Source: Acetobacteraceae bacterium H6797 (GTDB lineage Bacteria > Pseudomonadota > Alphaproteobacteria > Acetobacterales > Acetobacteraceae). Taken from it: a stretch of 64,000 nt of DNA. How positions within the stretch are numbered: the first letter of the stretch is position 1; every line of letters starts with the position of its first letter. The translations under genes and the position numbers were made by a program. Shown one piece after another: positions 58,061 through 64,000 of the stretch. Under the pieces are notes generated by a model. The model searched no databases. It had not been told where the DNA came from and worked only from the letters and a program-made list of their open reading frames with translations. The DNA lies in NCBI GenBank assembly GCA_015223225.1, contig JADFCQ010000001.1, positions 682,001 to 746,000 of the forward strand. Direction: 5' to 3'.

Positions 58061-59467
58061 ATGCGGAGTGTCGAAGACATCATCGCCCTTCTGGGCGGGC
58101 CCGAACCCGCCGCCGCCCGCCTGGGCGTCGGCACCGAGGCGATCCGGAAGTGGCGCCAGTCGCGCAGCATCCCTGCGAAGCACTGGCCCCTGATTCTTTC
58201 GGCCACCGGCCTCACCCTGGCCGATATGCCCAACGCGAAATCCGCAGAACCGACGCCGAACCGGGAGACCACCATGGCCGCCACCCCCTCCACGACCGCG
58301 CCGCAGAGCGAGCAGAGCCACCGCGCCCCCGCCGGTGCCACGGCCGTCCTCGTCCTGGCCGATGGGTCGGTCTTCTGGGGCCTGGGCATCGGTGCCGAGA
58401 CCTCGAAGGTCGGCGAGGTCTGCTTCAACACCGGCATGACGGGCTATCAGGAAACCCTGACCGACCCTTCCTATGCCGGGCAGATCATCACCTTCACCTT
58501 CCCGCATATCGGCAATGTCGGCACCAATGCGGAAGATATCGAGACGATCACCCCCGCCGCCCGGGGCCTGGTGATCAAGCAAGACATCACGGAGCCGGCC
58601 AATTACCGCTCCACGCGCCATCTCGACGCCTGGCTGAAGTCCTACGGCATCCCCGGCATTGCCGGCGTGGATACCCGGGCGCTCACCAGCCGCATCCGCG
58701 ACGGCGGCGCGCCCAATGGCGTGCTCAAGGTCTCCTATGACGGCAAGTTCGACGTCCCCGCCCTGATCGCCGAGGCCAAGGCCTGGCCGGGCCTCGAGGG
58801 CATGGACCTCGCCAAGGAAGTCACCGCCGCCCAGTCCTATCACTGGGACGAGATGCAATGGGCCTGGCCGGCCGGCTTCTCCCGCCAGACCGCCGCGACC
58901 AAGAAGGTCGTGGCCATCGACTACGGCGCGAAGCGCAACATCCTCCGCTGCCTCGCCTCCGCCGGCTGCGACGTCACCGTCCTGCCCGCGACGGCGACGG
59001 CCGAGGAAATCCTCGCCCAGAAGCCCGACGGCGTCTTCCTCTCCAACGGCCCTGGCGACCCGGCCGCGACCGGCGTCTACGCCGTGCCCGCCATCCGCGG
59101 CGTGCTCGAGAAGAAGGTCCCGGTCTTCGGCATCTGCCTCGGCCACCAGCTCCTCGGCCTCGCGCTGGGTGCCAAGACCTTCAAGCTCGATCGCGGCCAT
59201 CGCGGCGCCAACCATCCGGTGCAGGATCTCATGACCGGCAAGGTCGAGATCACCAGCCAGAACCACGGCTTCGCCATCGACCCGGAAAGCCTTCCCGCGA
59301 ACGTGAAGGTCACCCACAAGTCGCTGTTCGACGGCACGAACGAGGGCATCGCCGCCACCGACAAGCCCGCCTTCTCGGTGCAGTACCACCCTGAGGCCTC
59401 GCCAGGCCCCTCCGACAGCCACTACCTTTTCGGCCGCTTCGTCGCGCTCATGGAGAGCGCGAAGTAG
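58061..59467 (+). CDS. carA: Carbamoyl-phosphate synthase small subunit CarA with an in-frame N-terminal helix-turn-helix
   Basis: A 468-residue open frame. Residues 3-60 form a Cro/YdaS-like helix-turn-helix (VEDIIALLGG, AAARLGVGTEAIRKWRQSRS, then IPAKHW). From Met72 (ATG 58274, with GGGAGA seven bases upstream) the remaining 397 residues have the usual CarA length and domains: N-terminal CPSase domain (NTGMTGYQETLTDPSYAG), then class I glutamine amidotransferase with Cys359 (GICLGHQLLG), His443 and Glu445 (YHPEASPGP). It supplies ammonia from glutamine to CarB. No stop separates the two parts, so either the protein is a fusion, or two starts give a long and a short form. Confidence 0.93.
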   Translation: MRSVEDIIALLGGPEPAAARLGVGTEAIRKWRQSRSIPAKHWPLILSATGLTLADMPNAKSAEPTPNRETTMAATPSTTAPQSEQSHRAPAGATAVLVLADGSVFWGLGIGAETSKVGEVCFNTGMTGYQETLTDPSYAGQIITFTFPHIGNVGTNAEDIETITPAARGLVIKQDITEPANYRSTRHLDAWLKSYGIPGIAGVDTRALTSRIRDGGAPNGVLKVSYDGKFDVPALIAEAKAWPGLEGMDLAKEVTAAQSYHWDEMQWAWPAGFSRQTAATKKVVAIDYGAKRNILRCLASAGCDVTVLPATATAEEILAQKPDGVFLSNGPGDPAATGVYAVPAIRGVLEKKVPVFGICLGHQLLGLALGAKTFKLDRGHRGANHPVQDLMTGKVEITSQNHGFAIDPESLPANVKVTHKSLFDGTNEGIAATDKPAFSVQYHPEASPGPSDSHYLFGRFVALMESAK

Positions 59468-59494
59468 GAGCCCATCACAGGGAACGGCACGGTC

Positions 59495-60256
59495 ATGACG
59501 GCGATCTTCGATCTGAGCGGGCGCATCGCGCTCGTCACGGGCGGCAATGGCGGCATCGGGCTCGGCATGGCCAAGGGCCTGGCCGCCTGCGGCGCGAAGC
59601 TCGTCATCACCGGCCGTAACGCCGAAAAGAACGCCGCCGCCGTGGCCGAGCTGGGCAAGGGCACGCTCGCCTTCGAGGCCGACCTGACCGACCCCGCCGC
59701 CCCCCAGGCCCTGGTGGAAAAAGTCCTGGCCGCGACGGATGGCCGGCTCGACATCCTGGTCAACAATGCCGGCACCAATATCCGCAAGCGCCCCGAGGAA
59801 TATTCGGACGAGGAATGGTTCGCCGTCATCGACACGAACCTGACCAGCGCCATGCGCCTCACCCGCGCGGCCTATCCCGCGCTCAAGGCCTCGGGCCATG
59901 GCCGGGTGATCAATATCGGCTCCATGCTCTCGATCTTCGGCGGCCCGCTGCACTCGGCCTATGGCGCGAGCAAGGGCGCGATCGTGCAATATACCAAGTC
60001 CCTCGCCGTCTCCTGGTCGCCCGACGGGATCACGGCCAATGCCATCCTCCCCGGCTGGATCGACACGGAGCTGACCCGCGGCGCCCGGCGGCAGAGCCCC
60101 GCACTGCATGACAGCGTCCTCGCCCGCACCCCCGCCAAGCGCTGGGGCGATCCGTCGGATTTCGCCGGCATCGCCGCCTTCCTCGCCTCCGACGCCGCCG
60201 CCTTCGTCACCGGCACCGCCATCCCCGTCGATGGCGGCTTCTCGGTGCATGGCTAG
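59495..60256 (+). CDS. SDR family oxidoreductase between carA and carB
   Basis: A 253-residue classical SDR: TGGNGGIGLGMA near residue 13, NNAGTN near residue 89, Ser in INIGSMLSIFG, YGASKGA with Tyr/Lys, and the C-terminal FVTGTAIPVDGG. Resembles 2-deoxy-D-gluconate/gluconate 5-dehydrogenase-like SDRs. It starts 27 bp after carA and is probably part of the same transcript, an unusual place for an SDR. Confidence 0.92.
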   Translation: MTAIFDLSGRIALVTGGNGGIGLGMAKGLAACGAKLVITGRNAEKNAAAVAELGKGTLAFEADLTDPAAPQALVEKVLAATDGRLDILVNNAGTNIRKRPEEYSDEEWFAVIDTNLTSAMRLTRAAYPALKASGHGRVINIGSMLSIFGGPLHSAYGASKGAIVQYTKSLAVSWSPDGITANAILPGWIDTELTRGARRQSPALHDSVLARTPAKRWGDPSDFAGIAAFLASDAAAFVTGTAIPVDGGFSVHG

Positions 60257-60265
60257 GGGCCGGGC

Positions 60266-60895
60266 ATGACGCTGACCACGCTCCTGGCCTTCGCGGCGCT
60301 CTCCATCGGCCTCGCCGCGACCCCTGGCCCGAACATGCTCTACCTGATCTCGCGCACCCTCACCCAGGGCAAGCGCGCGGGGCTGGTGTCGCTGATCGGC
60401 TGCCAGGCCGGGAGCACGGTCATCATGCTGGGCGCTGCCATCGGCGTCACGGCCGCCCTGCTGGCCATCCCCTATGCCTATGACGTGCTGCGCCTCGGCG
60501 GCGCGGCCTATCTGGCCTGGCTCGCCTGGCAGTCCGTCCGCCCCGGCGGCCAGCCGCTCTTCGCCCCCCGCCCCATGGCGGTGGAGCCCGACGCGAAGCT
60601 CTTCGCCACCGGCATGGCCACCGCCCTGCTGAACCCCAAGGTGGCGCTCTTCTACGTCGCCGTCCTGCCGCCCTTCATGGACCCGGCGGCCGGTTCCCTC
60701 TTCTGGCAGGGCCTCGCCCTCGGCGGCATCCAGATCGGTGTCGCCCTGGTCTTCGATGCCGCCCTGATCCTCGGCGCCGGCGGTGTGGCCGCCTTCCTCA
60801 CCGGCCGCCCCGTCTGGATGGCCGTGCAGCGATGGGTCATGGGAGCCGCCCTCGGCTTCCTCGCCCTCATGCTCGCCATCGACAGCCGCCGCTAG
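60266..60895 (+). CDS. LysE family amino-acid exporter (RhtB type)
   Basis: A 209-residue, six-helix LysE/RhtB translocator. It opens [20 protein letters not shown] with the PGPN motif, then [36 protein letters not shown] (conserved YL.W) and [20 protein letters not shown] (conserved LLNPKxALF). The family exports basic or neutral amino acids and homoserine lactones. Between carA and carB, an arginine/ornithine/citrulline export role is tempting but unproven. Confidence 0.93.
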   Translation: MTLTTLLAFAALSIGLAATPGPNMLYLISRTLTQGKRAGLVSLIGCQAGSTVIMLGAAIGVTAALLAIPYAYDVLRLGGAAYLAWLAWQSVRPGGQPLFAPRPMAVEPDAKLFATGMATALLNPKVALFYVAVLPPFMDPAAGSLFWQGLALGGIQIGVALVFDAALILGAGGVAAFLTGRPVWMAVQRWVMGAALGFLALMLAIDSRR

Positions 60896-60935
60896 TTTTT
60901 CACGCCCGACCACTCGCAGATCGAAGAAGACCCAA

Positions 60936-63900
60936 ATGCCGAAACGCACCGACATCAAGTCCATCCTGATCATCGGCGCCGGTCCGATCATCATCGGCCA
61001 GGCCTGCGAGTTCGACTATTCCGGCGCCCAGGCCTGCAAGGCGCTGCGAGAGGAGGGGTATCGGGTCATCCTGATCAACTCCAACCCCGCCACGATCATG
61101 ACCGACCCGGCGACGGCGGACGCGACCTATATCGAGCCCATCACGGTCGAGATGGTCGAGAAGGTCATCGCCAAGGAGCGCCCCGACGCGCTGCTGCCCA
61201 CCATGGGCGGCCAGACCGCGCTCAACACCGCCCTCAAGCTCGCCGAGGCCGGCGTGCTGGAGAAATACGGCTGCGAGTTGATCGGCGCCAAGGCCGAGGT
61301 CATCGACAAGGCCGAAGACCGGCTGAAGTTCCGCGATGCCATGACCAAGATCGGCATCGAGAGCCCCCGCTCCGCCATCGCCCATACGATGGAGGAAGCC
61401 CGCGCGGGCCTCGACCTGGTCAAGCTCCCCTGCGTCATCCGTCCCTCCTTCACCCTCGGCGGCACGGGCGGCGGCATCGCCTATAACACCGAGGAATTCG
61501 AGCAGATCGTCTCCGCCGGCCTCGCCGCCTCCATGACCAGCGAAGTGCTGATCGAGGAGAGCGTGCTCGGCTGGAAGGAATTCGAGATGGAAGTCGTGCG
61601 CGACAGCGCCGACAATTGCATCATCGTCTGCTCCATCGAGAACCTGGACCCGATGGGCGTCCATACCGGTGACTCTGTCACCATGGCCCCCGCGCTGACG
61701 CTGACCGACAAGGAATATCAGCGCATGCGCGACGCCTCGATCGCGTGCCTGCGCGAAATCGGCGTCGATACCGGCGGCTCCAACGTGCAGTTCGGCATCA
61801 ACCCGGTCGATGGCCGCATGGTCGTCATCGAGATGAACCCGCGCGTCAGCCGTTCCTCGGCCCTGGCCTCCAAGGCCACCGGCTTCCCCATCGCGAAGAT
61901 CGCCGCGAAGCTCGCCGTCGGCTACACGCTCGACGAGCTCAAGAACGACATCACCAAGGTCACGCCCGCTTCCTTCGAGCCGACCATCGACTATGTCGTC
62001 GTGAAGATCCCCCGCTTCACCTTCGAGAAATTCCCCGGCACGCCCGCCACGCTGACCACCTCGATGAAGTCGGTCGGCGAGACAATGGCTATCGGCCGCT
62101 CCTTCGCCGAGGCGCTGCAGAAGGGCCTGCGCGGCCTCGAGACCGGCCTCTCCGGCCTCGACGAAATCCCGACCCCGGGCGATGGCAGCAAGGAGGCCTT
62201 CTTCGCCTCCCTCGCCACCCCCAAGCCCGATCGCTCGCTCGTCGTCGCCCAGGCGCTGCGCGCCGGCCTCACGGTCGATGAAATCCACGAAGCCTGCCGC
62301 TTCGACCCCTGGTTCATTCGCGAGATCGCCCGCGTCGTCGATGCCGAGAAGCAGGTCCTCGCCAACGGCCTGCCGCAGGATGCCTCGGCGCTGCGCAAGC
62401 TTAAGGCGCTCGGCTTCTCCGACAAGCGCCTGGCCAAGCTCGCCGATACCACGGAAAGCGCCGTCGCCGGCCTGCGCGCCAAGCTCGGCGTGCTGCCCGT
62501 CTACAAGCGCATCGACACCTGCGCGGGCGAGTTCTCCTCCGACACGCCCTATATGTACTCGACCTATGAGGGCGGCTTCGGCACACCGGTCTGCGAAAGC
62601 CGGCCGACCGACCGGAAGAAGGTCATCATCCTCGGCGGCGGCCCGAACCGTATCGGCCAGGGCATCGAATTCGACTATTGCTGCGTCCATGCCGCCTATG
62701 CCCTGAAGGAAGCCGGCTTCGAGACCATCATGGTCAATTGCAACCCGGAAACGGTGAGCACCGACTATGACACCTCCGACCGCCTCTATTTCGAGCCGCT
62801 GACCGCCGAGGACGTCATCTCCCTCATCCGCAAGGAGCAGGAGAAGGGCGAGGTCCTGGGCTGCATCGTGCAATATGGCGGGCAGACCCCGCTGAAGCTC
62901 TCCCAGGCGCTGCACAAGGCCGGCATCCCCATCCTCGGCACCTCCGCCGAGGCCATCGACATCGCCGAGGATCGCGAGCGCTTCCAGCATCTGCTCAAGG
63001 GCCTCGGCCTGAAGCAGCCGCAGAACGACACGGTGCGCGATCTCGATGCCGCCGTCGTCGCCGCCGAGCGCATCGGCTATCCCGTCGTCGTCCGCCCCAG
63101 CTACGTGCTCGGCGGCCGCGCGATGGAGATCGCCTATAACCGCGAGCAGCTCCTGCGCTTCGGCCATGAGGCGGTGAAGGTCTCGGGCGAGAACCCCATC
63201 CTCATCGACCAGTATCTGCAGGACGCGATCGAGGTCGATGTCGACTGCATCTGCGACGAAGCGGGCGAGGTCTATGTCGCCGGCGTCATGGAGCATATCG
63301 AGGAGGCCGGCATCCATTCGGGTGACAGCGCCTGCTCGCTGCCCCCCTATTCGCTCTCGCCCTCGATCATCACCGAGCTGAAGGCCGAGACGGAAGCCAT
63401 GGCCCGCGCGCTCAAGGTCCGCGGCCTGATGAACGTGCAATACGCGGTCAAGGACGGCGAGATCTTCGTCCTCGAAGTGAACCCGCGCGCCTCGCGCACC
63501 GTGCCCTTCGTCGCCAAGGCGACGGGCGTGCCGGTCGCCAAGATCGGCGCGCGCGTCATGGCCGGGGCGAAGCTCAAGGAGTTCAAGCTCGACGACGAGG
63601 CCATCAGCCGCCACGTCGCCGTGAAGGAAGCCGTCTTCCCCTTCAACCGCTTCCCGAATGTGGACGTCATCCTCGGCCCCGAGATGAAGTCCACCGGCGA
63701 GGTGATGGGCCTCGACCATTCCTTCGAGCGCGCCTTCGCCAAGGCCCAGCTCGGCGCCGGCGTGAAGCTGCCGCTGGAAGGCACTGCCTTCATCTCGGTG
63801 AAGGAAAGCGACAAGTCCGCCGCCGTGATGCTGGCCCGCCGCCTGGTCGATATGGGCTTCCAGGTCATGGCCACCCGCGGCACCGCGGCCCGCATCCGTG

Positions 63901-64000
63901 AGGCCGGGCTCGAGGTCACGGTGGTCAATAAGGTGCTCGAAGGCCGGCCGCATTGCGTGGACGCGATCAAGTCGAACGGCATCCAGCTCGTCATCAACAC
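60936..64000 (+). CDS. carB: Carbamoyl-phosphate synthase large subunit CarB, 3' end outside the window
   Basis: About 1,021 of roughly 1,080 codons are present. Start at ATG 60936 (GAAGAAGA upstream), [20 protein letters not shown]. The first ATP-grasp half includes [15 protein letters not shown] and [10 protein letters not shown], the oligomerisation domain follows, and the second half begins [20 protein letters not shown] with [16 protein letters not shown]. The allosteric (MGS-like) domain starts at [17 protein letters not shown] and is cut by the window edge. It makes carbamoyl phosphate with CarA for arginine and pyrimidine synthesis. No intein or frameshift. Confidence 0.97.
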   Translation, partial: MPKRTDIKSILIIGAGPIIIGQACEFDYSGAQACKALREEGYRVILINSNPATIMTDPATADATYIEPITVEMVEKVIAKERPDALLPTMGGQTALNTALKLAEAGVLEKYGCELIGAKAEVIDKAEDRLKFRDAMTKIGIESPRSAIAHTMEEARAGLDLVKLPCVIRPSFTLGGTGGGIAYNTEEFEQIVSAGLAASMTSEVLIEESVLGWKEFEMEVVRDSADNCIIVCSIENLDPMGVHTGDSVTMAPALTLTDKEYQRMRDASIACLREIGVDTGGSNVQFGINPVDGRMVVIEMNPRVSRSSALASKATGFPIAKIAAKLAVGYTLDELKNDITKVTPASFEPTIDYVVVKIPRFTFEKFPGTPATLTTSMKSVGETMAIGRSFAEALQKGLRGLETGLSGLDEIPTPGDGSKEAFFASLATPKPDRSLVVAQALRAGLTVDEIHEACRFDPWFIREIARVVDAEKQVLANGLPQDASALRKLKALGFSDKRLAKLADTTESAVAGLRAKLGVLPVYKRIDTCAGEFSSDTPYMYSTYEGGFGTPVCESRPTDRKKVIILGGGPNRIGQGIEFDYCCVHAAYALKEAGFETIMVNCNPETVSTDYDTSDRLYFEPLTAEDVISLIRKEQEKGEVLGCIVQYGGQTPLKLSQALHKAGIPILGTSAEAIDIAEDRERFQHLLKGLGLKQPQNDTVRDLDAAVVAAERIGYPVVVRPSYVLGGRAMEIAYNREQLLRFGHEAVKVSGENPILIDQYLQDAIEVDVDCICDEAGEVYVAGVMEHIEEAGIHSGDSACSLPPYSLSPSIITELKAETEAMARALKVRGLMNVQYAVKDGEIFVLEVNPRASRTVPFVAKATGVPVAKIGARVMAGAKLKEFKLDDEAISRHVAVKEAVFPFNRFPNVDVILGPEMKSTGEVMGLDHSFERAFAKAQLGAGVKLPLEGTAFISVKESDKSAAVMLARRLVDMGFQVMATRGTAARIREAGLEVTVVNKVLEGRPHCVDAIKSNGIQLVIN

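Noticed and set aside
60900..63953. 1,017-codon frame on the minus strand
   Set aside because: Antisense shadow of carB, whose + strand translation is unmistakable. Composition is Asp/Gly/Leu-biased without domains.

Overview
The window is a 64 kb piece of a high-GC (roughly 68-70 % by eye) alphaproteobacterial chromosome. The gene content and order suggest Acetobacteraceae, Roseomonas-like: rpsF-rpsR-DUF2232-rplI, a DUF2585 protein, a GatB/YqeY-domain gene beside carA, a ccmCDEFGHI cluster, many short-chain dehydrogenases and a Bug-type binding protein. This placement is an inference from content, not from a marker-gene search. It looks like ordinary chromosome: there is no prophage, integrase, intact transposase, CRISPR array, rRNA or tRNA gene that I can see.

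Layout. 1-7.2 kb: redox and regulatory genes (three SDR oxidoreductases, an HxlR regulator with a divergent AT-rich dyad, a DsbD/ScsB-type thiol reductase, a VOC protein, a LysR regulator and a TauE/SafE permease). 7.3-15.9 kb: YbbA/YbbP-like ABC pair divergent from a TesA-like esterase, ThpR, a DUF2946-like protein with a PCu(A)C copper chaperone, a sirtuin, a uracil-DNA glycosylase family protein and an unusual alpha/beta hydrolase. 16-19.3 kb: a 1,085-residue RTX-repeat subtilisin-like protease with a P domain. 19.4-27.1 kb: M3 oligopeptidase, dut, glycosyltransferase, MFS transporter with a hairpin-rich leader, YnfA and DUF2585. 27.1-33.2 kb: a carbohydrate ABC importer without an ATPase gene, divergent from an FAH-family enzyme, a hydrolase and a CDF-like membrane protein. 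33.3-35.9 kb: the S6/S18/L9 ribosomal-protein operon. 36.3-43.1 kb: Rieske, EVE and YciI proteins, then the cytochrome c maturation operon. 43.1-47.8 kb: a Ser/Asp/Gly/Tyr-rich tandem-repeat protein, a quinone reductase, an SDR and a Bug binding protein. 47.8-54.6 kb: ugpBAEC, an unknown gene with its start codon in a hairpin loop, and an MFS symporter. 55-64 kb: amidohydrolase, GatB/YqeY protein, an unknown membrane-anchored protein, carA, SDR, LysE exporter and the start of carB.

Most interesting. (1) carA is preceded in frame, with no stop, by a 71-codon helix-turn-helix segment. Directly upstream lie three TGGGAA/TTCCCA palindromes and four tandem 13-bp repeats. This looks like a pyrimidine/arginine-pathway enzyme fused to, or co-encoded with, its own DNA-binding autoregulator. 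(2) A dispersed palindromic repeat family with the core GCCCTCAGRCGCCGGGC occurs at three loci; at one it is translated into the N-terminus of CcmH. (3) A 191-bp MITE-like element supplies the stop codon of a glycosyltransferase. (4) A perfect 13-bp hairpin carries the start codon of an unknown gene in its loop. (5) The 408-residue repeat protein has a glycine-zipper segment followed by four long tandem repeats and a DYSS tail.
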